From Natronorubrum sediminis (GTDB taxonomy: Archaea > Halobacteriota > Halobacteria > Halobacteriales > Natrialbaceae): DNA of 64,000 bases. Below are positions 1 through 7,875 of the stretch, piece after piece. The position numbers were made by a program, and so were the translations under genes. Numbering within the stretch: the first letter of the stretch is position 1; every line of letters begins with the position of its first letter. The notes beneath the pieces were generated by a model. The model worked only from the letters and a program-made list of their open reading frames with translations, had not been told where the DNA came from and did no database searches. The stretch covers positions 1,236,741 to 1,300,740 of the forward strand of contig NZ_FNWL01000002.1 in assembly GCF_900108095.1 (NCBI RefSeq), given 5' to 3'.

Positions 1-1
1 A

Positions 2-823
2 GAGGCGACGACGGCCAGACAGGACGCCGAAGAGCGGGTGAACCGACTCGAGGACCGCATCGCCCAACTCGAGGGCGAACTCGAGCGAGTCGACGACGAC
101 GGACAGTCGCTCTCGCTTCGTCGTCGCGAACGCCTTCGGGGCAGTCGACTCGAGGACGTCCTCGACCGACTCGCATCCTTCCAGACGGCACCCGAAGGAG
201 CCACGACGGCCGTTCTCGAGGCCGACGACGCACTCGAAGACCTCGAAGACGGGTTCGGTGACGACCTCGAGGACGTCCTGGGCGACCGGCGCGGACTCGT
301 CGCCGACGCCGCGCCCTGTGTTCTGTGCGTCGACGACGCCGGCCTCGTCGCCGTCACGCTCGAGCCACCGGTGCTCCCGGAGAGCACGCCGAAACTCGAG
401 TGGGACGATCGGTTCGCGCTCGAACGCGAGTGGTTCCTCCCGACCGGGGAGTACGCGCTCGCGCTTCTCAGAGCCGACCTGTTCGCACTCGGCGTCTACG
501 AGGACGGCGAGCGCGTCGACTATCAGGGGTTCGAGAGCGACGTCAAGGGCAACCACTCGAAAGGCGGCTTCTCGCAGGCCCGATTCGAGCGGATTCGCAA
601 CGATCAGATCGACGACCACCTCGAGCGCTGTGAGCGCGCGTTGGCCGACCACGACGTCGAGCGACTGTTCGTCGTCGGCCAGCGTGGCGTGATCGATACC
701 CTCGTCTCGGAATCGGACCTCGAGCCGACCGGAACGGCCGCCGTCGACGCCACGGGAAGCCCGAAATCGGCACTCGAGGACGCTCACCACTCGTTCTGGA
801 CGACCGATCTCCGAGTACTGTAG
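2..823 (+). CDS. Vms1/ANKZF1-like (VLRF1-type) peptidyl-tRNA hydrolase, 5'-truncated
   Basis: The frame is open to the left edge of the window; a GTG at 38 is a possible internal start, but the charged, coiled-coil-like sequence runs on upstream of it, so the gene probably begins outside. The first ~45 residues after the GTG are an Asp/Glu/Arg-rich coiled coil. The rest is an alpha/beta release-factor-like domain with a hydrophobic strand around residue 95 and the motif NHSKGGFSQARFERIR near residues 172-187. This is the loop with the conserved Gln (about residue 180) seen in Vms1/ANKZF1 and archaeal eRF1-like peptidyl-tRNA hydrolases. Known family role: releasing nascent chains from stalled large ribosomal subunits. 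Assignment to that role in this organism is inference. The following operon starts 63 nt downstream from its own promoter. Confidence 0.72.
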   Translation, partial: EATTARQDAEERVNRLEDRIAQLEGELERVDDDGQSLSLRRRERLRGSRLEDVLDRLASFQTAPEGATTAVLEADDALEDLEDGFGDDLEDVLGDRRGLVADAAPCVLCVDDAGLVAVTLEPPVLPESTPKLEWDDRFALEREWFLPTGEYALALLRADLFALGVYEDGERVDYQGFESDVKGNHSKGGFSQARFERIRNDQIDDHLERCERALADHDVERLFVVGQRGVIDTLVSESDLEPTGTAAVDATGSPKSALEDAHHSFWTTDLRVL

Positions 824-846
824 CGGGACCCACAACCCTGACTGGA

Positions 847-870
847 AGTGTCTACCGTTAAGTGGACACT
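847..870. promoter_or_regulatory. Inverted repeat around the promoter of the DUF1611/epimerase operon
   Basis: AGTGTC (847-852) and GACACT (865-870) form a perfect 6-bp inverted repeat separated by 12 nt. The spacer holds CGTTAAG, a TATA-like element about 29 nt before the ATG at 886. This placement suits a leaderless transcript starting at or near 886. An operator function is inference from the position only. Confidence 0.4.
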
Positions 871-885
871 CACCAATGGGCAGGT

Positions 886-1905
886 ATGAACGTCGCAATT
901 CTTGCACACGAGAAGTTTCCAGACCGCGCGAAGACCGCCCTGGGCGTACTTCGCTACGCCGATCACGACGCCGTCGCCGTGCTCGATTGGGACAACGCCG
1001 GCCAGCGCGTCAACGATTTCGTTCCGGACGTACAGGATGCCCCGATCCACGAGGGAATGGCAGACCTCGAGGCCGACGAGGTCGACACGCTGCTCATCGG
1101 CATCGCTCCCATCGGCGGCGGCTTCGTCGAAAGCTGGCGCGAGGACGTCCGGACGGCACTCGAGTACGGTTGTGACGTCGTCTCGGGCCTACACTACTTC
1201 CTGAGCGAGGACGAGGAGTTCGTCCGCCTCGCCGACGAGCACGACTGTGAACTGCGAGACGTCCGGAAGCCGCCGGAGGATCTCACGGTCGCTCAGGGAA
1301 TCGCCGGCGAGGTCGACGCGGAGATCATCCTCACCGTCGGCACCGACTGCTCGGTCGGCAAGATGACGACGACGATGGAACTGGCTCGAGACGCCCGCGA
1401 GGCGGGCCACGACGTCGGCGTGATCCCGACCGGCCAGACCGGAATCATGATCGAGGGCTGGGGGAACCCGATCGACCGCGTCGTCTCGGACTTCACCGCG
1501 GGCGCGGTCGAGGAGATGATCCTCGAGAAGGCGGCCGAACACGACTACCTCTTCGTCGAGGGACAGGGCAGCATCGTCCACCCGGCCTATTCGGCCGTCA
1601 CCTGTGGCATCCTCCACGGCGCGATGGCAGACAAACTCGTCCTCTGTCACGTCGCCGGTCGCGAGGAAATTCACGGCTACGAGTCGTTCGACATCCCCGA
1701 ACTCTCGACGTACGTGGACCTCTACGAAGGACTCTCCGCCCCCGTCGCGGACGGCGAGGTCGTCGCCGGCGCGTTGAACACGACGACCCTCGAGGACGAC
1801 GCCGCTGCCCAGGAGGCAGTCGAGGCGTACACCGACGAACTCGGCGTCCCCGCGACGGACGTGATTCGCTTCGGAACCGACGACGTACTGGAGGCCCTGT
1901 TCTGA
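886..1905 (+). CDS. dgcN: DUF1611 family protein, probable D-glutamate N-acetyltransferase (DgcN-type)
   Basis: This 339-residue protein has the two-part DUF1611 architecture: an N-terminal Rossmann-like half and a C-terminal P-loop half with GTDCSVGKMTT at residues 152-162. DUF1611 proteins encoded next to an enolase-superfamily epimerase have been characterised as DgcN, which acetylates D-glutamate so that DgcA can racemise it. Here the partner gene follows after only 2 nt, so co-translation is very likely. The ATG at 886 is chosen over the GTG at 862 because the conserved N-terminus (MNVAILAHEKFP) begins there and a TATA-like box lies about 29 nt upstream. The DUF1611 family call is firm. 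The DgcN function rests on family and context, and a dipeptide-related role remains possible. Confidence 0.8.
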   Translation: MNVAILAHEKFPDRAKTALGVLRYADHDAVAVLDWDNAGQRVNDFVPDVQDAPIHEGMADLEADEVDTLLIGIAPIGGGFVESWREDVRTALEYGCDVVSGLHYFLSEDEEFVRLADEHDCELRDVRKPPEDLTVAQGIAGEVDAEIILTVGTDCSVGKMTTTMELARDAREAGHDVGVIPTGQTGIMIEGWGNPIDRVVSDFTAGAVEEMILEKAAEHDYLFVEGQGSIVHPAYSAVTCGILHGAMADKLVLCHVAGREEIHGYESFDIPELSTYVDLYEGLSAPVADGEVVAGALNTTTLEDDAAAQEAVEAYTDELGVPATDVIRFGTDDVLEALF

Positions 1906-1907
1906 CG

Positions 1908-2948
1908 ATGTCCCTCGAGACGCGCTTCGAACGCCACACGCTGCCCCTCGAGTACCCGTTCACCATCGCTCGCGGGACGACGACCGAGACGGAGGTCGTC
2001 ACGGTCCGCATCGAAGACAGCGACGGAAACGTGGGTATCGGCGGCGCGGGACCGTCCGCACACTACGGCGAGACCGTCGATACTGTGAGCGCCGTGTTGC
2101 CTGACCTGCTCGCCGTCGTCGAAGACGTGGGCGACCCGCACCAACTCGAGCGAATCGAGCGGCGAATGCGCGAGACGGTGAACCGGAATCCGGCCGCACG
2201 CTGTGCCGTCAGCATCGCGCTCCACGATCTGGTCACGAAATCGCTCGACGTGCCCCTCTACCAGTACTGGGGCCTCGATCCGAGTGAGACGCTCGAGACC
2301 TCCTACACCATCGGAATCGACGACACGGAGACCATGCGCGAGAAGACCGAGACGGCACTCGAGCGTGGCTTCTCGACGCTAAAGGTCAAACTCGGCACGG
2401 ATCGAGATCGGGAGATTATCGAGACGATCCGGTCCGTCGCCCCCGACGTGACGCTCTTCGTCGACGCGAACGAGGCCTGGTCGCCCCGGGAAGCGGTCTC
2501 GAAGATCGATCGACTCGCCGAGTACGACCTCGCGTTCGTCGAACAGCCGGTTGCCGCCGAAGACCCCGAAGGCCTCGAGTTCGTTTACGAACGCTCCGCC
2601 CTCCCCATCGCGGCCGACGAGTCCTGCATCACGCTCGAGGATATTCCGCGGATCGCCGATCGCTGTGACATCGCGAACCTGAAACTCATGAAGTGTGGCG
2701 GCCTGCGGGAAGCGAAACGGATGATCCACGCGGCCCGCGCGCACGGCCTCGAGGTCATGTGTGGCTGTATGACCGAATCCAACGCCTCCATCGCCGCTGC
2801 CACCCACCTTGCGCCGCTACTCGACTACGCCGACCTCGACGGCTCGCTGTTGCTCGCCGCTGACCCCTACGACGGCGTGCCGGTCGACGACGGCGAGATC
2901 GACCTCGCCGGACTCGAGCGAGCGGGAACCGGCGCGGTGCTCGAGTAA
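1908..2948 (+). CDS. dgcA: Enolase-superfamily epimerase, probable N-acetyl-D-glutamate racemase (DgcA) or dipeptide epimerase
   Basis: This is a 346-residue mandelate racemase/muconate-lactonising family protein of normal length. The catalytic set of the dipeptide-epimerase branch is visible: the KVK lysine pair (159 and 161), metal ligands in VDANEAW (Asp186), VEQP (Glu212) and AADES (Asp237), and the second acid/base lysine in NLKLMKCGG (259/262). The capping N-terminal domain covers about residues 1-120 and the barrel the rest. By sequence alone it would be called an L-Ala-D/L-Glu epimerase. The directly coupled DUF1611 gene instead suggests that it interconverts N-acetyl-D- and N-acetyl-L-glutamate. 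gatD follows 49 nt downstream with its own TATA-like element. Confidence 0.82.
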   Translation: MSLETRFERHTLPLEYPFTIARGTTTETEVVTVRIEDSDGNVGIGGAGPSAHYGETVDTVSAVLPDLLAVVEDVGDPHQLERIERRMRETVNRNPAARCAVSIALHDLVTKSLDVPLYQYWGLDPSETLETSYTIGIDDTETMREKTETALERGFSTLKVKLGTDRDREIIETIRSVAPDVTLFVDANEAWSPREAVSKIDRLAEYDLAFVEQPVAAEDPEGLEFVYERSALPIAADESCITLEDIPRIADRCDIANLKLMKCGGLREAKRMIHAARAHGLEVMCGCMTESNASIAAATHLAPLLDYADLDGSLLLAADPYDGVPVDDGEIDLAGLERAGTGAVLE

Positions 2949-2997
2949 GAACGAACGAAAGCGTGCCTTCAAGTCCACCGCCGCGCAACGCCAACCC

Positions 2998-4245
2998 ATG
3001 AACCCAGGCGATCGCGTTCGCGTCGACCGCGCGGATCGCACGTACGAAGGCGTGTTGCTCCCCTCGAGCACCGACGAGCACCTCGTCGTCAAACTCGAGG
3101 GCGGCTACAACGTCGGTATCGACAGCGCCGAGGCCGACGTCGACGTGCTCGAGGAGGACGTCTACGAAATCGACGGCGACGGTGCCGAAGAGGAGACGGG
3201 CTCCGAAGTCGAGTTCGACGAGGACCTGCCGACGATTTCGCTGATTTCGACGGGCGGCACCATCGCGTCAACAGTCGACTACCGCACCGGCGCGGTGACG
3301 GCCCAATTCGACGCCGAGGACGTGCTTCGGGCGGTGCCGGATCTCGCGGGTCGGGCGAACTACCGTGGGCGCGTCGTCGCGAACATCCTCTCGGAGAACA
3401 TGGAACCGCCGCTCTGGCAGGACCTCGCCCGGGCCGTCGCCGAGGAGATCGAAGCCGGTGCCGACGGCGTCGTCGTCATGCACGGCACCGACACGATGCA
3501 GTACTCCGCCTCGGCGCTTTCCTTTATGCTCGAGACGCCCGTCCCGATCGTTTTCACGGGCAGCCAGCGGTCGGCGGATCGACCGTCCTCGGACAACGTG
3601 ATGAACGCCGTTTCGGCCGTCGAAGCCGCCAAGAGCGACTGCGCGGAGGTGCTGGTCTGTATGCATGGCTCCGAGAGCGACGATATCTGTGCGCTCCACC
3701 GTGGGACTCGCGTCCGGAAGAATCACACCTCCCGGCGCGACGCCTTCGAGACCGTCGGCGCGGAGCCACTGGGGACCGTCGACTACGACACCGAAGAGAT
3801 CGAGTTCCGTCGTGAGTACCAACAGCGAGACGAGACCGAACTCGAGGTTCGAGACGGACTCGCGAGCGACGTCGAACTCCTCAAATTCACGCCCGGCATG
3901 GACCCCGCCTTCCTCGACGTGGTCGAGGGAAGCGACGGGCTGGTCATCGAGGGAACCGGCCTCGGGCACGTCCACACCGATCTGATCCCCCGCATCGAAG
4001 CGCTAATCGAAGACGGCACGACCGTCGTCATGACCAGCCAGTGTCTCGAGGGCAGAGTCTGTGATCGCGTCTACGATACGGGTCGAGACCTGCTCGAGGC
4101 CGGCGTCGTCGAGGCCGGCGACACCCTGCCGGGGACCGCGAAAGTGAAGCTCATGTGGGCACTCGAGAACAGCGAACACGTTGAGGAAGCCATGGGAACG
4201 TCGCTCGCAGGCGAGATTCAAGAGCGATCCGTTCCCTGGGAGTAA
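2998..4245 (+). CDS. gatD: Glutamyl-tRNA(Gln) amidotransferase subunit D
   Basis: This 415-residue subunit belongs to the archaeal GatDE amidotransferase, which converts Glu-tRNA(Gln) to Gln-tRNA(Gln). Residues 1-60 form the small Tudor-like N-terminal domain, followed by an acidic linker. An L-asparaginase-type glutaminase domain starts near residue 78 with the active-site threonine motifs STGGTIAS (84-91) and HGTDTM (162-167), plus GSQRSADRPSSDN. GatD frees ammonia from glutamine, and the partner GatE would be encoded elsewhere. The ATG at 2998 is preferred over longer frame extensions because the domain begins there and a TATA-like element lies about 28 nt upstream. Confidence 0.96.
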   Translation: MNPGDRVRVDRADRTYEGVLLPSSTDEHLVVKLEGGYNVGIDSAEADVDVLEEDVYEIDGDGAEEETGSEVEFDEDLPTISLISTGGTIASTVDYRTGAVTAQFDAEDVLRAVPDLAGRANYRGRVVANILSENMEPPLWQDLARAVAEEIEAGADGVVVMHGTDTMQYSASALSFMLETPVPIVFTGSQRSADRPSSDNVMNAVSAVEAAKSDCAEVLVCMHGSESDDICALHRGTRVRKNHTSRRDAFETVGAEPLGTVDYDTEEIEFRREYQQRDETELEVRDGLASDVELLKFTPGMDPAFLDVVEGSDGLVIEGTGLGHVHTDLIPRIEALIEDGTTVVMTSQCLEGRVCDRVYDTGRDLLEAGVVEAGDTLPGTAKVKLMWALENSEHVEEAMGTSLAGEIQERSVPWE

Positions 4246-4627
4246 GCTGGCAGGCGCTTCGGTCGCACTCGTTTTCGGTCGCGTTCGTCACCCGAGATTC
4301 GTCGCTGTGAGAGCGCAATTTGTGCAGTGGCGCGCGCTGGATCGCAGCGAGCAAGAGCGAGGTGCGATCCAACGCCGCGCGAGGGATGAGCGACGAAGGA
4401 GCGAATCGGTTGGGGAGGACGTGGAAATCCCCGTCGCCACGATAGCAGGACACGGTTTTGATTCGGATACTGTGACAACTCGGTCAACAGGACACGATAG
4501 TGACTCGGTCACTACGAACGAGCGACAGCCTGTCGAGCCCTTTTACGTCGTTCGATGCCACGTCGTGTGAGAAACACCACATCATCGGATAGTGAGGCCT
4601 TTCTCGAGGGACGCCGAATCACCGGGC
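4246..4627. repeat. Intergenic region with nested inverted repeats
   Basis: No convincing gene lies in these 382 bases. TTCGTCGCT (4298-4306) pairs with AGCGACGAA (4389-4397). Inside this pair TGGATCGCA (4338-4346) pairs with TGCGATCCA (4363-4371), flanked on both sides by CG-rich tracts that can extend the stem. The result is a stem-loop of about 100 bases. A separate perfect palindrome, TAGTGAC-tcg-GTCACTA, sits at 4498-4514. The block looks like a dispersed intergenic repeat or miniature element, but its copy number cannot be judged from one window. Confidence 0.55.
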
Positions 4628-5623
4628 ATGAACGAGCGGACCGACGATGCTGATGGAGACGCCGACGCGAGAGTCGCCGCAAGCGAGTTCGACCTCGAGA
4701 TTCGGCGTGCGACTCACGACGATTACGACGGCGTCGTCGCCTTCACGAGCGACATCTGGCCGGATCGAGGCGGCGACTACATCCCCGACGTCTACCACGA
4801 CTGGCTCGAGGACGACGAGGAGACGGGGAAGAAGACGTTCCTCGCCGAGGTCGACGGCGAGGCGGCCGGAATCGTTCAGGGCGTCATGCTTACTGACGAC
4901 GAAGCGTGGTTCCAGGGGATGCGCGTCGCGGCCGACCACCGACGCAAGGGCGTGAGCCACCGATTGAACGAGTCGTTGTTCGAGTGGGCCCGCGAGCAGG
5001 GGGCGACGGTCGCTCGCGTCATGATCTTCTCGTGGAACCAGGCCTCGCTCGGCTCCGCGCGCTACAGCGGCTACGAACCGCTAACGGAGTTTCGCTTCGC
5101 CCATCCTGAACCCGACCCCGAACCCGACACTGATACCGACACAACGGGATCGGTACGGGTCTCGAGCGATCCTGCGGTGGCCTGGCGCTACTGGACTCAC
5201 AGCGACGCACGCGAGCACCTGAGCGGGCTCGGACTCGCGCCCGAAGAGTCCTGGGCGATGCGCGAACTCACTCGAAGTGATTTCGAGCGCTTCGACGACG
5301 AGACGGCCGTCTTCGTCGTCGAACGCGAGGACGGCGTTGCCGGCGTTTCCTACCGTACGCGGACGTACGACCGTCCCGTCGAAGACGACGGTGAGGAGAC
5401 GACGGAAACCTGGGCCGAGTACGGCATCGGCGCGTGGGAGGACGTCGAGGCCGCCCGTTCACTGTTCGCAGCCATCGCTCGAGACGCGGCAGAGTGTGGC
5501 GCAGACGAGACGCGCGTGTTGATTCCGGAGACTGCACGATACGTTAGCGACGCGCCCTTCGCCGGAGCCGAAATCGCCGAGGAGCCGGATTTCGTTCTCG
5601 GAACCGACCTGACTGTTTGGTGA
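4628..5623 (+). CDS. GNAT family N-acetyltransferase
   Basis: The 331-residue product has a GNAT acetyltransferase fold in its first half. The acetyl-CoA binding signature is MRVAADHRRKGVSHRLNE (motif A, R-R-K-G-V form), preceded by the strand FLAEVDGEAAGIVQGVML and followed by the N-x-A-S-L-x-x-A-R-Y-S-G-Y motif B. A Pro/Asp-rich linker (PEPDPEPDTDTDT) joins it to a second half that resembles a degenerate second GNAT domain without a clear CoA loop. The substrate is unknown. ATG 4628 is preferred to the upstream GTG at 4592. The gene stands alone between two long intergenic spacers. Confidence 0.75.
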   Translation: MNERTDDADGDADARVAASEFDLEIRRATHDDYDGVVAFTSDIWPDRGGDYIPDVYHDWLEDDEETGKKTFLAEVDGEAAGIVQGVMLTDDEAWFQGMRVAADHRRKGVSHRLNESLFEWAREQGATVARVMIFSWNQASLGSARYSGYEPLTEFRFAHPEPDPEPDTDTDTTGSVRVSSDPAVAWRYWTHSDAREHLSGLGLAPEESWAMRELTRSDFERFDDETAVFVVEREDGVAGVSYRTRTYDRPVEDDGEETTETWAEYGIGAWEDVEAARSLFAAIARDAAECGADETRVLIPETARYVSDAPFAGAEIAEEPDFVLGTDLTVW

Positions 5624-5800
5624 TGTCTTTCCGACGATTGCAAACGTAACGAACGGAACGCGGCGGCGAAATAGGCGTTATCGGTCGTGTGTCCCACCTC
5701 GCTCGAGGAGCAAAATCAGTTAGTAGGTTGTCGGGTGATTCGACGCGAGCGGAGTTTCTGAGGGAGAACACGCTCGTTTGCATTCATATTGTATTGAGAC

Positions 5801-5819
5801 GTTCTTCGAAACGAAGAAC
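5801..5819. promoter_or_regulatory. Perfect 8-3-8 inverted repeat just before a start codon
   Basis: GTTCTTCG-aaa-CGAAGAAC ends 2 nt before the ATG at 5822. An AT-rich TATA-like stretch (CATATTGTA) lies at about 5783-5791. The repeat would therefore overlap the expected transcription start or form a hairpin at the very 5' end of the mRNA. An operator or autoregulatory site is a reasonable reading, but only by position. Confidence 0.45.
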
Positions 5820-5821
5820 TC

Positions 5822-6190
5822 ATGCAACACCCTCCATACGAACCGGACGATATCGTCGACGGCGGTGCACTCTCCTTTACCGACGACGGCCTCGAAACGC
5901 CAGCGCGCTACGTCGGCTTCGACGGCACGCTCGTCGTCGTGACGCCGGACCTACGCTCCCACGTCACGCCCATCGACGCGGTAAGCGAGCACACGCCCCT
6001 GCTACAGAGCTACCCCGTCGCTGCCGAGTGGTTCCAGGAGCCCTACTGTGACGACAACACCGTGTTGATCCACCCCGAAGGCGAGACGACGATTCATCGC
6101 TACCGGGTCGTCGACGAACGCCACGAAAGCGGTGCTCGAAGCCAATCAGAATCGACGCGACAGCAGACCCAGACCGCTACCCCCCGCTAA
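5822..6190 (+). CDS. Uncharacterised 122-residue acidic protein
   Basis: I do not recognise a family. The first ~100 residues look like a compact beta-rich domain (GALSFTDDGLETPARYVGFDGTLVVV..., then TVLIHPEGETTIHRYRVVDE), and a Ser/Gln/Thr-rich tail follows from about residue 103. There is no signal peptide, membrane segment or cysteine cluster (one Cys near residue 79). The end overlaps the end of the convergent samp1 gene by 14 nt, so antisense effects between the two mRNAs are possible. The start is fixed by the ATG directly after the inverted repeat at 5801-5819. Haloarchaeal codon use and acidity indicate a real gene. Confidence 0.65.
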   Translation: MQHPPYEPDDIVDGGALSFTDDGLETPARYVGFDGTLVVVTPDLRSHVTPIDAVSEHTPLLQSYPVAAEWFQEPYCDDNTVLIHPEGETTIHRYRVVDERHESGARSQSESTRQQTQTATPR

Positions 6191-6458
6191 CCGGCGGGAA
6201 CAACGCCAGTTCGTCCTCCGCCTCGAGTTCGGTCTCGAGGCCATCTTCTTCGACTAAGACGTTCGTTCCGTTGCGCAGTACGTTGATCTGCGATCGCAAC
6301 TCGCCGTCGTCGTCGCGAACGCGCTCGTCGAGGTCGGGTCGGCCCGCGAGGAGTTCCTCGAGTGCGTCTCCGACGGTATCCCCGGCGGAGGCGTCGACGG
6401 TGACGTGTTTGTCGCCCGCACGTTCGGCGAGGTCCGCGAACAGTTTCCACTCCGTCAT
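6177..6458 (-). CDS. samp1: Ubiquitin-like small archaeal modifier protein SAMP1 (MoaD-like)
   Basis: The 93-residue product follows Haloferax volcanii SAMP1 closely from end to end: MEWKLFADLAE at the start (here MTEWKLFADLAE), DGELRSQINVLRNG in the middle and ELALFPPVSGG at the C-terminus. The terminal Gly-Gly is the residue pair that is adenylated and joined to lysines (sampylation) or used to carry sulfur for molybdopterin synthesis. The ATG at 6458 is chosen over an upstream in-frame start at 6485 because the conserved N-terminus starts there. It is encoded alone. The 195-bp spacer on the far side is shared with the divergent ion-channel gene. Confidence 0.93.
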   Translation of the reverse strand: MTEWKLFADLAERAGDKHVTVDASAGDTVGDALEELLAGRPDLDERVRDDDGELRSQINVLRNGTNVLVEEDGLETELEAEDELALFPPVSGG

Positions 6459-6653
6459 AGGTGGCGCTATCGCCGCCGCGGGCAAGTAGCTACCGCTCTC
6501 GAGTGGATCGCGCCCCTCGGTTCAGTGTAACGCGAAGGTGGTTGTATGAGGGTTGCGCGGGGGCGTTCCGGTAGCGCTCGAATCCGTTCTCGATCTGCTT
6601 CGTCTTCGATGGGTACCGACGGTGTTTAACTAATCGCGTGATGGAACAGCGAT

Positions 6654-7835
6654 ATGGTCGGTGAGGCGTTGTTCCAGCGGCTACCCAAAAACTGGAAGCG
6701 AATCGTCACGGTTCGTGCAGCCGTTGTACTCTCGCTCCTCGTCGCGCTTCTCTCGGTCGTCACCGGCGTAGTGCACATCGGCCAGGACGTCGTCGTCGAC
6801 GGTCCACTCGTTGGCATAGTCCCCGAAATCGTCCAGCGATCGGTCGGCTTCACGGGGGCGTTGACCGGGTTTTTAATGGTCGGCAGCGCCCTCGCGTTGC
6901 GCCGTGGGCTGCGTGCCGGCTGGTACGCGACGTTGATTCTCCTGCCGGTGACGGCGATTCAGGGCGTGTTGCAGGTAAGTCGGTACTCGGCCCCACTGGT
7001 CGTCCTCTCGCTCGCCGCGATTCCGTTCCTGTTGATTACGCGCGACCGCTTCGACAAGACGATCTCACTGACGACGACGCAACTGGCCGCCGGCGGCGCA
7101 CTCGTCGGCGTCCAGGCCTACGGCACCGCCGGTGCCTACGCCCTTCGTGAGGATTTCGACGGCGTCGAAAACATCCTCGACGCGTTTTACTTCACGCTGA
7201 TCACCTCGAGCACCGTTGGATACGGCGATATCGGCCCTCAGACACCCGAAGCGATCTTGTTTACCATGTCCGTCGTCGTCCTCGGCGTGGCCAGCTTCGG
7301 TATCGCCATCGGAGCGCTCGTCGGCCCGGCGATCCAGGCGCGGATCTCGAAAACCCTTGGAAAAATGTCCGACTCACAACTCGAGTTGCTCGAGGATCAC
7401 CTCCTCGTGCTCGGCTACGGCAAACTGACGGAACCGATCGTCGACGAACTCGCGGGCAGCGGCCGAAAGTTCGTCGTCGTAACGAACGACCGGGACGCAG
7501 CGTCGGAGCTCTCCGAGCGAGACATCCCCGTCGTCACGGGCGACCCGAGCGACGAGAAACCCCTCCAGCGGGCGAAGATCGGCCGCTCGAATGCCATCGT
7601 CGTCGCGACGAATCACGACGCCCAGGACGCACTCACAATCCTCACCGCCCGACAGTTCGCACCCGAGACGCGTATCGTCGCCGCCGCGACGGATAGCGAA
7701 AACAGCGAGAAACTCGAGCGTGCGGGCGCGGATACGGTCATCAGCCCGACCGTGCTTGGCGGTCACCTGCTGGTTCGCTCGGCGCTCGGCAGCGACGACA
7801 CCGAACTCATCGATCGACTCGCAGGTGACGAGTAG
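6654..7835 (+). CDS. Potassium channel family protein with RCK/TrkA-N domain
   Basis: This 393-residue membrane protein has about four hydrophobic segments in its first 130 residues. A pore module follows with the K+ selectivity filter STVGYGDIG (around residues 186-194), then the inner helix. The C-terminal half is a TrkA-N/RCK nucleotide-binding domain beginning at about residue 249 (HLLVLGYGKLTEPIV) with an acidic strand end (VVTNDRD). The arrangement matches ligand-gated archaeal K+ channels with extra N-terminal helices. K+ flux control suits a salt-in halophile. The ATG lies about 25 nt downstream of GTTTAACTA, so the transcript is probably leaderless. Confidence 0.88.
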   Translation: MVGEALFQRLPKNWKRIVTVRAAVVLSLLVALLSVVTGVVHIGQDVVVDGPLVGIVPEIVQRSVGFTGALTGFLMVGSALALRRGLRAGWYATLILLPVTAIQGVLQVSRYSAPLVVLSLAAIPFLLITRDRFDKTISLTTTQLAAGGALVGVQAYGTAGAYALREDFDGVENILDAFYFTLITSSTVGYGDIGPQTPEAILFTMSVVVLGVASFGIAIGALVGPAIQARISKTLGKMSDSQLELLEDHLLVLGYGKLTEPIVDELAGSGRKFVVVTNDRDAASELSERDIPVVTGDPSDEKPLQRAKIGRSNAIVVATNHDAQDALTILTARQFAPETRIVAAATDSENSEKLERAGADTVISPTVLGGHLLVRSALGSDDTELIDRLAGDE

Positions 7836-7875
7836 CGGAGGGGGTACGAATCGAGCGAAGACGGCAGATTGCGAC

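Noticed and set aside
4246..4627. Insertion-sequence remnant
   Set aside because: No transposase fragment or target-site duplication is evident; only inverted repeats are visible, so it is listed as an intergenic repeat.
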